A stretch of DNA of 59,122 bases from Thermocladium sp049965935 (GCA_049965935.1 JBMFVP010000003.1:1-59122); one strand, 5' to 3'. Shown: positions 42,217-51,262, counted from the first letter of the stretch. Notes: generated by a model not told the origin, from the letters alone. Made by a program: numbers and translations.

Positions 42217-43176
42217 TTAGGTTTTTTGATTTTGTTCAACTTTTTCATTTTTCTTATTTTCCTCGTTGCCTCTTCTCTTGACCTCAAATATGTCTCCATA
42301 TATCAATTTTATGCCGGTGGCTTGCGCATCATCTATTGCTTCCTTAGTTGCGCTAACTGCAAGCATCATCTTAACTGGATCCTTAAGATTTAGTGCTCTA
42401 GAGACTACATCAATCTTTACTCTAAACCACTCTACATCATCTGAATCTGCAAAAGACTTAACCTCGATTAAGTATACCTTACCATTCTTCGCCACTATGT
42501 CAACCTCATAAAGAACCCCCTTGAATCCGAATATGCCCTCATCATCCTTGTATGTGAATCTATTTAAGTACTTTATATCTATACCTAATTGATCCAGAAT
42601 TTCCTTGAAGAATTCTCTTATTAATTCCTCATAATCAGCTCCCCAACGCTTTCCAATGCTATCAATAGACCTCTTAAGTTGATCCATTCCTTTTCTCAAA
42701 TCCATGACTGCATCGGTTAGTTTTGCTATCTTATCCTCTGTCTTTCTTTGTGCTTCTGCTAGTTGATCCATTCTTTCTGTTAGTTTATTTAGTCTTTCCT
42801 CTGTCTTCTTTTGAGCCTCGGCTAATTCATTTAGTCTTTCCTCTGTCTTTCTTTGTGCTTCTGCTAGTTGATCCATTCTTTCTGTTAGTTTATTTAGTCT
42901 TTCCTCTGTCTTTCTGGCCAGTTGATCTATTCTTTCGGTTAGTTTTGCTATGTTCTCCTCCGTTCTCTTTTGTGCTTCTGCTAATGAGGCGATGCTTTTA
43001 CCGAGTAGTTCCTGAAGCTCTGTCAGGGAGCTTATTCTTGCAGTAAGTTCTTTAATGGAATCGCCAATGTCTTTCAAAGTAGTTGATATATTGTTTATTC
43101 CTAAAGTATTCATTAGCTCATTTCTAAACTCCTCATCATTCTTAATTAGTCTCAAGATTTCCTCTTTTATTTCCAC
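42217..43176 (-). CDS. Coiled-coil protein with PD-(D/E)XK nuclease-like C-terminus (DUF3782 type)
   Basis: 319 residues from GTG 43176. The N-terminus is helical (VEIKEEILRLIKND). A long coiled coil built on repeats of LxxLAEAQxxTEERLNKLTER (about 60-185) follows, then a C-terminal domain with LYEVDIVAKNGKVYLIEVKS, the D-x(n)-E-x-K core of PD-(D/E)XK nucleases. This is the crenarchaeal DUF3782 family, often multi-copy and of unknown role. A longer frame starts at 43254, but ATTTAAAAAG at 43198-43207 lies 26 nt before the GTG and inside that extension. The basic/acidic C-tail ends NEKVEQNQKT. Confidence 0.82.
   Translation of the reverse strand: MEIKEEILRLIKNDEEFRNELMNTLGINNISTTLKDIGDSIKELTARISSLTELQELLGKSIASLAEAQKRTEENIAKLTERIDQLARKTEERLNKLTERMDQLAEAQRKTEERLNELAEAQKKTEERLNKLTERMDQLAEAQRKTEDKIAKLTDAVMDLRKGMDQLKRSIDSIGKRWGADYEELIREFFKEILDQLGIDIKYLNRFTYKDDEGIFGFKGVLYEVDIVAKNGKVYLIEVKSFADSDDVEWFRVKIDVVSRALNLKDPVKMMLAVSATKEAIDDAQATGIKLIYGDIFEVKRRGNEENKKNEKVEQNQKT
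42735..42912 (-). repeat. 73-bp perfect direct repeats inside the coiled-coil gene
   Basis: Copies at 42735-42807 and 42840-42912 are identical over 73 bases and offset by 105 bp, which is 35 codons or exactly five heptads. Partial further copies flank them. The period preserves the coiled-coil register, so recombination can change arm length without breaking the fold. Confidence 0.9.
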
Positions 43177-43197
43177 ATAATTATATAGTGATTTGGA

Positions 43198-43207
43198 TTT
43201 AAAAAGG
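43198..43207 (-). promoter_or_regulatory. TATA-like box of the DUF3782-type gene
   Basis: CTTTTTAAAT on the minus strand, centred 26 nt upstream of GTG 43176. It supports the shorter start. Confidence 0.5.
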
Positions 43208-43416
43208 TGAGCAAAATGATTGAACAAATGGGATCCAATAATGAGTGCTCCCAATGGTGTGAGTAATGTTGTGTTTTATGTATGAGGCGGAGCCGGCTCA
43301 CACATGGGCGGCAGCTCGCATGGTGTTTCATTGATATATAAATTATTTATATTAAGATTCATCTATTTATTATGCTGAATCACTAGGTTTAATAAACCTG
43401 TTTTCCCAATAATTAA

Positions 43417-44403
43417 GTGGATACGGAGCGTGTTCTCCTGATTGCTCTGGTAATAGCATTGGCTGCAATGATAGTATTATACATCAATTTATACGCAGAG
43501 ACACAGATAGCATATAACCAATTAAGCTATGAGTATTCCAAGCTTGAATCGGCTTACGCATCGCTCTACTCAAGCTATACTCAAGTATCGACATCATTAA
43601 ATACACTAAGCAATGCGTATACTGGATTTAATAAAACTTACCTTAACCTAGTGAATAAATTAATGCTAGAGACTACCCAATTGAATTACTGTAAAGCTAA
43701 TTTAACGCAATCGCTTAATAATAATACCGTATTGGCTCAAGAAGTTAATTCCTATAAGGAAACAGTATCCCTGCTAACCAATAGGAATGAATCGCTCACC
43801 ACGGAATTAGGCAACCTAATAAGCGCTAATTCAGCCCTTAAATTAAACAATTCATTGCTTAGCCAGAGAATAAGTCAACTCAACAATACGCTTAACTCGC
43901 TCAACTCAAGCTATAGCCAAATTAAGTACCAGTATAAAATCGCATCAACATATATGGCCCTATATGGTAATCTCACCAATGGCGTATCATGCAACTTAAC
44001 CCTAATACCACAAACAAACAACGCGACCCTCATTGGAAACGGCAGCATTAATCAAGCAACGCGTAACCAAATGCTTAATTGGGAACAAACGCAGTCTCCA
44101 CAAGTCTATGTTTTGCTGATAATTCCAAACCACGCAGGACCATTAATAGCATTCAACACCATCCTCAACATCGGCAATAATTCATGGAGCCTAGCCACAG
44201 TACTCCCAACCAGCACGGTAAGCAACTCAATCACGATAACTAGCTCCATAAATGCCTACATAAAGACATTAACGATTCATTCTACACTAGGAGAGGAATC
44301 GAAAAACTTGGCAGTAATAGTGATTGCGCCAGGCAGCGGTGCACTATCATTGCTGAATGCGGCTGGACTAGAATCACAAACCTGCATCTTATATGTGAAG
44401 TAA
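43417..44403 (+). CDS. Membrane-anchored extracellular coiled-coil protein
   Basis: 328 residues, GTG start 26 nt after GGTTTAATAAACC (43386-43398). One N-terminal helix (VLLIALVIALAAMIVLYINL, residues 6-25) anchors the protein. Residues about 30-175 form a Ser/Asn/Leu-rich coiled coil. A folded C-terminal domain (about 180-328) contains two cysteines (NGVSCNLTL and ESQTCILYV) that could form a disulfide. Many N-x-[ST] sequons indicate an exterior location. It resembles stalk-like crenarchaeal surface proteins, with no known function. It is preceded by a 10-bp palindrome GAGCCGGCTC near 43291-43300. Confidence 0.7.
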   Translation: MDTERVLLIALVIALAAMIVLYINLYAETQIAYNQLSYEYSKLESAYASLYSSYTQVSTSLNTLSNAYTGFNKTYLNLVNKLMLETTQLNYCKANLTQSLNNNTVLAQEVNSYKETVSLLTNRNESLTTELGNLISANSALKLNNSLLSQRISQLNNTLNSLNSSYSQIKYQYKIASTYMALYGNLTNGVSCNLTLIPQTNNATLIGNGSINQATRNQMLNWEQTQSPQVYVLLIIPNHAGPLIAFNTILNIGNNSWSLATVLPTSTVSNSITITSSINAYIKTLTIHSTLGEESKNLAVIVIAPGSGALSLLNAAGLESQTCILYVK

Positions 44404-44470
44404 ATTGCTCTCAGTAAGTGATTCTAGGTAAGGAGACAACGTTTTTAAACCAACTTGCTCAATTCAATTA

Positions 44471-45232
44471 ATGAACCGGTTCAGGTTTGGGCTTGGCATG
44501 GCATCTCTAGTCATAATTATGCTTATAGTTCTAGATATTACTGAAATACCGCTTATTGACCCAGCACTGGATAAAATTAACTTAGTAATTATTCAATTCA
44601 TTAATTATATGATATCGATGACCAAACTAGCCATCTTTGATGGACCATTATATGTGCTTGAAAAAACAAGTTATTTTGGCGCATTCATACTAATGACCAT
44701 GGAATCAGCTTCGCTTCCAGTGCCAAGCGAATTGATACTACCCTATGAGGGATACTTATCATTCCTGGGCTACATGAATCTGGCCCTAGTAATATTAGTA
44801 TCTACAGCCGCATCAATGCTTGGCTCAATCATTGATTATTGGATCGGTCGATTAGCTGGACGACCACTTATACTTAGGATCGGTAAGTACTTGGGGATTA
44901 GGGAGCAGGACTTAGCAAGGGCTGAGCATTGGTTTAACACTAGGGGCAAAGTATCAATATTACTAGCCAGATTCATACCTGGCCTTAGATCAATAATCTC
45001 AATACCTGCTGGGATAGCCGATATGAATATTAAGGAATTCATGATCTATACATTCATTGGATCCATCATATGGGTCACCAGCTTAACTGCGATGGGATAC
45101 TATTTAGGTCAAAAATGGAGTGTAGTTAGCAGTATTTTAAAAATAGGCGATATATATATAATAATTGCAGTTATTTTCATTATACTAGCTATAATTATAA
45201 TGAGAATAAAAAGACCAAGCACCCAACCATGA
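44471..45232 (+). CDS. DedA-family membrane protein
   Basis: 253 residues. VPSELILPYEGYLSFLG and LLARFIPGLRSIISIPAGIA are the two re-entrant/amphipathic signature blocks of the DedA/SNARE-associated family, with helices between and after. Members help maintain the proton gradient or flip polyprenyl-phosphate lipids. Two N-terminal hydrophobic helices precede the core, which is longer than the minimal family. TTTTTAAAC at 44441-44449 is about 26 nt upstream of the ATG. It converges with the ABC transporter genes, with 4 nt between the stops. Confidence 0.88.
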   Translation: MNRFRFGLGMASLVIIMLIVLDITEIPLIDPALDKINLVIIQFINYMISMTKLAIFDGPLYVLEKTSYFGAFILMTMESASLPVPSELILPYEGYLSFLGYMNLALVILVSTAASMLGSIIDYWIGRLAGRPLILRIGKYLGIREQDLARAEHWFNTRGKVSILLARFIPGLRSIISIPAGIADMNIKEFMIYTFIGSIIWVTSLTAMGYYLGQKWSVVSSILKIGDIYIIIAVIFIILAIIIMRIKRPSTQP

Positions 45233-45236
45233 GTAC

Positions 45237-46139
45237 CTACTTATTATAGAGCCAGCAAGCCACTTTCCGCCCTTCATAATCTATTAGAGGCGGTTCCTTC
45301 TTGGAGCATATATCCATGGCAAATGGGCATCTTGGATTAAATCGACAACCCGGCGGTGGATTAATCAGACTAGGCACCTCGCCAGAGGGCGGCTTTAGGT
45401 CCTTCTCGCTCATCTTAGGTATTGATGTCATTAATGACTGCGTATATGGATGGGCGGGTTTCCTGAACACGCTCTCCTTTTCCCCATACTCAACTATCTT
45501 TCCCGCATACATTATGGCAACCCTATCCGCTACATAATAAGCCACAGCCATGTTGTGGGTTATGAATAGATAGGTGAGTCCCAATTTACTCTTTAGATCA
45601 AGCAATAAATTAAGCACTTGAGCTTGGAGCGACGCATCTAATGCAGAAGTCGGTTCATCTAGGACAATGAATTTCGCATTCTTAACAATCGCACGGGCAA
45701 CGGCAACTCTCTGCACTTGGCCGCCAGATAATTCTCGCGGCCTCTTACGTGCGTGTTCTCTATAATTTAACCCAACTAGTTCCATGGCTTCAGCAACTTT
45801 CTTATCATTTATATGACCCAATGGTTCGGAGATTATTTCCCTTACACTGAGCCTTGGATTAAGGGAACTATAGGGATTCTGAAAAACCATTGCAACATTA
45901 TTTCTAACGAAATTCAACGTCGAATTATTTACCTCCTTACCCATAAAGTAAAACTTGCCACTGTCGGGGGTTTCTAGGGTAACTAATAATTTGCCTAAGG
46001 TTGTTTTTCCGCTTCCGCTCTCTCCAACTATGCCAACTATCTCGTTTCTATCAATATCGAGACTAATATCGCTAAGTACATTTAGTTTACCAAAGATTGT
46101 TTTATACCCAACATTAAGGTCACGGATCTTCAGAAGCAT
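45237..46139 (-). CDS. Oligopeptide/dipeptide ABC transporter ATP-binding protein (OppF/DppF-like)
   Basis: 300 residues. Walker A GESGSGKTT, Q-loop VFQNPYSSL, signature LSGGQVQRVAVARA and Walker B FIVLDEPTSALD are complete, followed by H-loop FITHNMA. The C-terminal extension CRFNPRCPFAMDIC with PxxYTQSL is the diagnostic tail of the peptide/nickel (Opp/Dpp) ATPases, where the cysteines may hold an Fe-S cluster. It is 11 nt after the truncated permease gene. Its usual partners (second ATPase, binding protein, full permeases) are missing here, so it may depend on subunits elsewhere or be decaying. Confidence 0.88.
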   Translation of the reverse strand: MLLKIRDLNVGYKTIFGKLNVLSDISLDIDRNEIVGIVGESGSGKTTLGKLLVTLETPDSGKFYFMGKEVNNSTLNFVRNNVAMVFQNPYSSLNPRLSVREIISEPLGHINDKKVAEAMELVGLNYREHARKRPRELSGGQVQRVAVARAIVKNAKFIVLDEPTSALDASLQAQVLNLLLDLKSKLGLTYLFITHNMAVAYYVADRVAIMYAGKIVEYGEKESVFRKPAHPYTQSLMTSIPKMSEKDLKPPSGEVPSLINPPPGCRFNPRCPFAMDICSKKEPPLIDYEGRKVACWLYNK

Positions 46140-46150
46140 ATCATCACCCT

Positions 46151-46738
46151 CTAATATGCGCCTCTCCCACCTATTATGTCCTGTAATCTATCTCCAAGCA
46201 AAACAAAGCCTAGCGCTATCACTAATACAGCTAAACTAGGGTATATAGCCCACCACCAGTATCTTGGAAAACCATAGGAAACACCATCAGAAGCCATTTC
46301 GCCTAATATAGGAGTACCTGGCTGAAGACCCACTCCTATGAAGTTGAGTATGGAGGCCGTTAATATAACGTTCCCGAAATCAAGCATTGCATACGCTATT
46401 ATTGGATCAATTGTATTTATGAAAAGGTACTTCGTGAATAATTTCAATGGGGATACCCTATATAATTGAGCCGCCGCTATGAAATCCATTGACTTAACTC
46501 GAAGGGTCTCGGCTCTAAATAACCTAGCATATATTGGCCACCAGATTATGATGAATGCATATATCATTCCTATAAAGCTTGCATGAAGCAGCACCGCCAC
46601 TACTATTGCAAGCACTATGGCAGGCACTAACAAGAAAGCATCAGTGGCCCTCATCAATACCTCATCCCACCAACCGCCGAAGTAACCTGCAGCAATTCCA
46701 AGCAGTGAACCACTTAAGATTGCCGATAAGACCACCAC
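46151..46738 (-). pseudogene. 5'-truncated peptide ABC transporter permease (OppC-like)
   Basis: 195 codons matching only the C-terminal two thirds of OppC/DppC (usual length about 290). The reading begins in the middle of the second membrane helix (VVVLSAILSGSLLGIAAGYFGGW). It keeps the EAA loop (DFIAAAQLYRVSPLKLFTKYLFINTIDPI) and the end, LGDRLQD. The signal helix and the G-T-D-x-x-G-R-D-x-x-S-R segment are gone. Upstream in frame there are only five more codons before TAA (46751-46753), and the mqnD stop is 25 nt farther. This looks like a deletion or rearrangement junction. Confidence 0.75.
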
Positions 46739-46778
46739 AAATGCAGGATATTACTCATTTTTTTGCTATGAAAGTAAC

Positions 46779-47597
46779 TTAAATGACCTCTATTGTGCCT
46801 CCCGGCAAGCCATTATTATTGGCAAGTCTATAAAGCAATTCATGTGCCTTGATCCCATCATCGCCCATGTCGAAGGTCCTTTGATTCACATACATCTTAA
46901 CGAATTCCCCTATTCTTTTTCCAGTTCTAGAGAACTTGGCTGCATAATTAATTGCTTCCTCATCATGATTCCATGCATATTTGATGCTTTCCTGGATGGC
47001 CTTCCTTATATTTATTGCTGCTTCCTTTCCAAGCCTCTTATTAACTACATCCACGCCTAGAGGCATTGGAAGGCCATTAGATACGCTCTTCCACCATTGC
47101 CATAAATCAAATATATTTAATAAACCCATATCGCCATAGGTTAATTGCGCGTCGTGAATTAATAAGCCGGCATCTACCTCCTCATTTAGCACCATATCAA
47201 TTATCCTATCAAACCTCACGAAAACCTCGGAGTAATTGCCTCCAGTAGCTAGTTTAAGTAGTAGCCTAGCCGTGGTGTATTCCCCTGGAACGGCTATGGT
47301 TATTCCACTCAATTGCATTCTCCTCTTGGCAACCACCATAGGTCCATACCCCTCCCCCATGCTTACGCCGGTCCTCAATAAGTAGTATCTATCCATGACA
47401 TATGCGTACGCATGAGCACTCAAAGCGGTCACATCAACGTTCCAGCCCCCTATCACTTTCTTATTTAGGGTCTCTATATCCTCAACTATTTGCTCTACCT
47501 CATTAAACCCAGGTACAGAAATAGCGCCACTGATCAATCCATAAAACATGTAAGCATCATCGGGATCCGGCGTATGAGCGATAATTAACCTAGCCAT
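46779..47597 (-). CDS. mqnD: 1,4-dihydroxy-6-naphthoate synthase MqnD
   Basis: 272 residues with a periplasmic-binding-protein-like fold. LIIAHTPDPDDAYMFYGL is the MqnD start signature (S/T-x-D-x-D-x-x-F). DVTALSAHAYAYV, LRTGVSMGEGYGPMVV, TIAVPGEYTTARLLL and ALLIHDAQLTYG-type text (here DAGLLIHDAQLTYG) follow in family order. The enzyme converts cyclic dehypoxanthine futalosine to dihydroxynaphthoate in the futalosine menaquinone route. ATTTAAAAAT at 47621-47630 lies 28 nt upstream of ATG 47597, so it also has its own promoter, 72 nt after mqnA. Confidence 0.92.
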   Translation of the reverse strand: MARLIIAHTPDPDDAYMFYGLISGAISVPGFNEVEQIVEDIETLNKKVIGGWNVDVTALSAHAYAYVMDRYYLLRTGVSMGEGYGPMVVAKRRMQLSGITIAVPGEYTTARLLLKLATGGNYSEVFVRFDRIIDMVLNEEVDAGLLIHDAQLTYGDMGLLNIFDLWQWWKSVSNGLPMPLGVDVVNKRLGKEAAINIRKAIQESIKYAWNHDEEAINYAAKFSRTGKRIGEFVKMYVNQRTFDMGDDGIKAHELLYRLANNNGLPGGTIEVI

Positions 47598-47669
47598 ACT
47601 AATCAGGCTAAACTATCCCCATTTAAAAATAACTCAATTATGGATGAGACCAGCACCTTTCAGTATTAA

Positions 47670-48419
47670 TTATGCCCAAGCATCCAATCGATCCCCGTAG
47701 AGCGCAAGTCCATTATTTAGCAAATTCATGGCAATGCTTAATCGTTCCTTATCATAGTTTAACTTGATTATTGATTCATGATACTTCCTGGACTCCTCGA
47801 TGCTTAAGCCCGTTATCCTGGATGTCTCAATTGCATCATGCACATCAAATCTAGGTTCAATATGATCCAGATGAATGCTTTCGACTTTGCTTGGTAATGC
47901 ACCAGTTGCGGCATATACTGGGCTTATGCCAAGACTATTCTTGACCAGTTTACCCACGTCTATAACTATGTTAAAGAAGCGACGGGCCTTTAAGGCTTCA
48001 TCACCCAAAACTAACGCGCATGGTGCAATTGATAGGAGGTCAACTGCGCGCTGGCTTGGACCTACCATAAGCTTAGTTTCAAAGCCTAGCTTCCTCATTG
48101 CAATTAATAAATATGTAATCGCTGATCGGCTCTCCGGTGAAGCCACTATTGATCTGCATCCATTTAAATCAAGCGCTTCATTAGATACCACTAATACGCT
48201 CATAGTTTCATCATCGCTATGCACCATAGGACCCGGCACAGGCATTAATTCCCCAGCTATTAACATGCGTATAGGCACTAATCCGGCATCCGCCTCTCCC
48301 CTCTGTATCATGGAGTAAGCGACAGGCGGCAGCGCAGTGAGTATATTTATCCCAGCATCGCGAAGACTCCTTATGAGGGGAGCGGCGTATCTATATGGAG
48401 GCACCACATATATTACCAC
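47670..48419 (-). CDS. mqnA: Chorismate dehydratase MqnA
   Basis: 249 residues from GTG 48419, which overlaps the mqnE stop by 7 nt. The 20 extra codons upstream lie within mqnE and are not family-like. It begins VIYVVPPYRYAAPLIRSL, then ALPPVAYSMIQRGEADAGLVPI, VASPESRSAITYLLI and CALVLGDEALKA, the MqnA fold with the Ser-Arg-Thr-type ligand loop near the centre. It removes water from chorismate to give 3-enolpyruvylbenzoate, the first futalosine-pathway step. Overlap with mqnE, the second-step enzyme, indicates tight coupling. Confidence 0.88.
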   Translation of the reverse strand: MVIYVVPPYRYAAPLIRSLRDAGINILTALPPVAYSMIQRGEADAGLVPIRMLIAGELMPVPGPMVHSDDETMSVLVVSNEALDLNGCRSIVASPESRSAITYLLIAMRKLGFETKLMVGPSQRAVDLLSIAPCALVLGDEALKARRFFNIVIDVGKLVKNSLGISPVYAATGALPSKVESIHLDHIEPRFDVHDAIETSRITGLSIEESRKYHESIIKLNYDKERLSIAMNLLNNGLALYGDRLDAWA

Positions 48420-49549
48420 AATGCATCGCCAATGGGCGTGTATTGCTCGTAAATTGTATCTCGCTCGTAGGGATCCCAACCAGCGCTTCTAAGCATATAG
48501 ATTAATTCCCCGGCTCTCTTGCCTGCAGCCTCCTTACCACTTGCTGCGGATATGACGGCCTCATTATAGAATGTCCCGCCTAGATCATTCGCGCCGTGAG
48601 CCAGTGCTGCTTGTGCTAATTTATCGCCCATCGATACCCAATACGCAACTATGTTATCGACTAGTCCAAGCATGGCTAGACGAGAAGCAGCTATTATTCT
48701 TAAATCGTATTGACCATCTAGCCTAGCCTTTCCATTAATCATCTTTCCCAGCGGCGTATTGCCTGGATTAAACCTGACCGGTATGAATGACACTAGACCC
48801 GGAGCCCGCTTCTGAAGCTCAATTAACTTAGCTATATGCTTAGCTACATGTATGGGCTCCTCTATGTGTCCATACATCATTATGGAATTTGTTTTTATGC
48901 CTAACCTATGTGCTTCTTCTTGGACAGATAAATAATCCTCTGGACTAGCCTTTAGGGGCGCTATGCGTTTCTGTATATCGATATCCAGTATCTCGGTTCC
49001 GCCGCCCGGCATGGCATTCAGCCCTAATTCTTTAAATCTCTCCAGCACCTCCCTCACGCTATTGCCTGTCACTTTTGAAATGAACCATATTTCCTCGGCG
49101 GTAAATGCCTTTAGGCTTATATTGGGTGCGGCCTGCTTAATGCTTTTTATCAACTCCTCATAATAGCTAAATTCAAGATTGGGATTGTTGCCTCCAACCA
49201 TGTGAACCTCCTTAATACCCATTTCCCTCCAAGCCTTCTCCACCATTAAAGCTAGTCGCCGCGGCTCCAACACATAGCCTCGCTCGCTTCCTGGCCTTGC
49301 ATAGAAGGCGCAAAATGTACAATTAGTTACGCATATATTCGTATATGTCAAATAAATATTCCTAATAAAGCTTCCCTTATTCCCTTTAATTAATCGAGCA
49401 AAGTAATCAGCAGCAGCCGCCAACGCGTGAAATGGTGATTGAATTAGATCAACTATTTCATTTATCGATAATTTATCACCGTGAATAGCCTTCTCAAGAG
49501 CCTTGCTTTCCCCACTTAATTCCTCTAGCCAATGAGGGGGATTAAACAT
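48413..49549 (-). CDS. mqnE: Aminofutalosine synthase MqnE (radical SAM)
   Basis: 378 residues. The radical-SAM cluster ligands C73, C77 and C80 are in NICVTNCTFCAFYA. HMVGGNNPNLEFSYYEEL, LKAFTAEEIWFI, AMPGGGTEIL and IMMYGHIEEP are the MqnE/MqnC blocks. KAFTAEE rather than HAFSPEE favours MqnE over MqnC. The enzyme joins 3-enolpyruvylbenzoate to SAM, forming aminofutalosine. It is the first gene of mqnE-mqnA-mqnD. TTTAAATA at 49571-49578 lies 26 nt before the ATG. mqnC and mqnB are not in the window. Confidence 0.9.
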   Translation of the reverse strand: MFNPPHWLEELSGESKALEKAIHGDKLSINEIVDLIQSPFHALAAAADYFARLIKGNKGSFIRNIYLTYTNICVTNCTFCAFYARPGSERGYVLEPRRLALMVEKAWREMGIKEVHMVGGNNPNLEFSYYEELIKSIKQAAPNISLKAFTAEEIWFISKVTGNSVREVLERFKELGLNAMPGGGTEILDIDIQKRIAPLKASPEDYLSVQEEAHRLGIKTNSIMMYGHIEEPIHVAKHIAKLIELQKRAPGLVSFIPVRFNPGNTPLGKMINGKARLDGQYDLRIIAASRLAMLGLVDNIVAYWVSMGDKLAQAALAHGANDLGGTFYNEAVISAASGKEAAGKRAGELIYMLRSAGWDPYERDTIYEQYTPIGDALW

Positions 49550-49570
49550 GGGGTTGCTGATTGATATGCA

Positions 49571-49578
49571 TTTAAATA
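49571..49578 (-). promoter_or_regulatory. TATA-like box of the mqn operon
   Basis: TATTTAAA on the minus strand, centred about 26 nt upstream of the mqnE ATG at 49549. Confidence 0.45.
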
Positions 49579-49678
49579 CATTTACTATAAAACCTCAAAA
49601 GGGCCAGAAGCATTTATGGAGTAATCAATGGGGAAAAATAGACGTTAGTTTATTATTTATTTCCTGTGGACGTAATAC

Positions 49679-50293
49679 ATGGTCTGGTTACTGGTCAAGC
49701 TACATCTGCCTAAGGCGAACTTAATTAATCTAGTGAATATAATGTCAAGAGACTCTGTGCTTCTTCAAATAATACGGAGAGGAAGCGTGGCGCTCATAGA
49801 GATGGAGGGAAGAGTCGGCGATGAGTCATTAAATGAAGCAATGAAGTTACCAGAAGTGGAATTAATTAGACCAGTTCCATTAATGGATATGGACATAATA
49901 ACGTTAATTAAGAAGAATTTAATTGCATCATTTACGAGGAGGATCAATGATTTATACTCAAGATACTCCCTATTCAGGTTCGGGTTTGATTATGCAGCGT
50001 CAATCCTAAGCGATGCGTCGTTAATTAATGGGGGTCACTATGTTATCTCCTTGATAATGGATATGGCTAATGCCATGGGCTACTTTAACGATTATAATGC
50101 AACACCTGATTACTCCAGAATACAAGTTACTGATCCATTTGATTCAGACGCTAACTCGCAATTCTTATTGGGCTTCATAAATGGCATATTGAACTACTCA
50201 CTCGGTAAGTCATTCGCCGTGGATGTTCGCAAGGTAAGCGACAATAAGTTTCTCTTTTCATCAATCGAAATCAGTTCAAATAATCCACATTAG
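49679..50293 (+). CDS. Hypothetical protein (204 aa)
   Basis: 204 residues, soluble, mixed alpha/beta. The first 75 residues could form a small alpha/beta domain (LLVKLHLPKANLINLVNIM, VALIEMEGRVGDES). The last 120 include a helix-rich block and end in FLLGFINGILNYSLGKSFAVDVRKV, which faintly recalls the V4R ligand-binding fold. I do not consider this enough for a family call. Its last 23 nt overlap the convergent GIY-YIG gene. Function unknown. Confidence 0.6.
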   Translation: MVWLLVKLHLPKANLINLVNIMSRDSVLLQIIRRGSVALIEMEGRVGDESLNEAMKLPEVELIRPVPLMDMDIITLIKKNLIASFTRRINDLYSRYSLFRFGFDYAASILSDASLINGGHYVISLIMDMANAMGYFNDYNATPDYSRIQVTDPFDSDANSQFLLGFINGILNYSLGKSFAVDVRKVSDNKFLFSSIEISSNNPH

Positions 50294-50678
50294 GCCTCAA
50301 GCCAAGGCTAGCGAATACATTTACTACATCATCGGCTCCACCCATGAATAAATGAGAGGGACAATCATCATCCGTAGAACCAAATCCAGGCACGTATTTG
50401 TTAGTAGATGCCAAGATACATGCAGCTTCATGTTCCATATGAGGATCCTCAGTTAATGCAGTCACTATAGCCATGGGTCTGGCAATCATTAATAGGTAAT
50501 CTATGTGCCAATGCGGTTTATGAATGGGTCTCATATATCTGCTCAGCCTATTTTCTAGTCCATTCATGGCACGACCTATGTACACATAGCTACCTGGTTC
50601 TAGCTCGTAGTGAAGCACTCTTGATTTGTTAACTAGTCGAATTATGAGACCATAAATTCCCTTATTTTTTCCTGCCAT
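50271..50678 (-). CDS. GIY-YIG-type (DUF123) nuclease-like protein
   Basis: 135 residues. KGIYGLIIRL followed by GSYVYIGRAMNGLENRL gives the GIY...YIG pair and the conserved Arg region. HKPHWHIDYLLMIARP is the DUF123/COG1833 continuation, and ECP-like CPSHLFMGGADD lies near the end. Stand-alone DUF123 proteins are archaeal relatives of the UvrC-type nuclease core, with an unproven role in DNA repair. The start overlaps the PEBP gene by 17 nt, so the two are in one operon. Confidence 0.8.
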   Translation of the reverse strand: MAGKNKGIYGLIIRLVNKSRVLHYELEPGSYVYIGRAMNGLENRLSRYMRPIHKPHWHIDYLLMIARPMAIVTALTEDPHMEHEAACILASTNKYVPGFGSTDDDCPSHLFMGGADDVVNVFASLGLRPNVDYLN

Positions 50679-51132
50679 ACCTACCCATTAGCTCCGCGGT
50701 TTCGATAATGTGATCATTCATGGCATTTTTCACATCATTTATCCTAGCGCCTCCCTTAATGTCAAGGACAGCATCAAGCGCATAAAGTCTGATGAAGTAC
50801 CTATGAGGTTGGTGAGTTCTTGGAGGGCAGGGTCCACCATAACCAATCTCTCCAAAATCATTAATGCCCTGAAGACCTTGGGGAACCTCCTTCTGCTTTG
50901 GTATTCCTTCCGGCAATGATGTTAAGGTGGGAGGAATATTGTATAGAATCCAGTGAGTGAAGACTCCCATTGGCGCATCCGGGTCATCCATTATTACCGC
51001 AAATGATTTCGGTTGAGCCCTGGGTTTACTCCATGTTAATGGTATGGATATATCCTCACCGTCACAAGTATATCTAATTGGTATTAAATCACCAGACTTA
51101 AATGCTTGGCTCACTAACTCCATATAATTCAT
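50662..51132 (-). CDS. PEBP family (YbhB/YbcL-like) protein
   Basis: 156 residues, a complete phosphatidylethanolamine-binding-protein domain. DGEDISIPLTWS, then VIMDDPDAPMGVFTHWILYN, which is the D-P-D-A-P and H-W anion-pocket block, then GYGGPCPPRTHQPHRYFIRLYALD, the G-P-x-P-P...H-R-Y block. Bacterial and archaeal members are small soluble proteins with poorly known ligands. A shorter start at ATG 51123 (MELVSQAF) is possible. Transcribed ahead of the GIY-YIG gene. Confidence 0.92.
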   Translation of the reverse strand: MNYMELVSQAFKSGDLIPIRYTCDGEDISIPLTWSKPRAQPKSFAVIMDDPDAPMGVFTHWILYNIPPTLTSLPEGIPKQKEVPQGLQGINDFGEIGYGGPCPPRTHQPHRYFIRLYALDAVLDIKGGARINDVKNAMNDHIIETAELMGRYGRKK

Positions 51133-51262
51133 AGCTACTGAATAATTATTAAACTAATCGGTCTTGGATGATTCGCCTCCACCATTGCGGCTTTGAGGCC
51201 TTAGATGAAAATATTATGAAATTTACCTTTCCCGGATTAACTATCGTTGAACCTGCCTAAAT

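Noticed and set aside
42723..43046. 107-codon plus-strand frame with repeated hydrophobic text
   Set aside because: It is the antisense of the repetitive coiled-coil gene. The apparent repeats are the shadow of heptad codons.
48420..48479. Twenty-codon N-terminal extension of MqnA
   Set aside because: It lies within the mqnE coding sequence and is not MqnA-like. GTG 48419 gives the family start.
48413..49549. Assignment as MqnC (cyclic dehypoxanthine futalosine synthase)
   Set aside because: The KAFTAEE block and the pairing with mqnA fit MqnE better. MqnC would be expected to have HAFSPEE-type text there.
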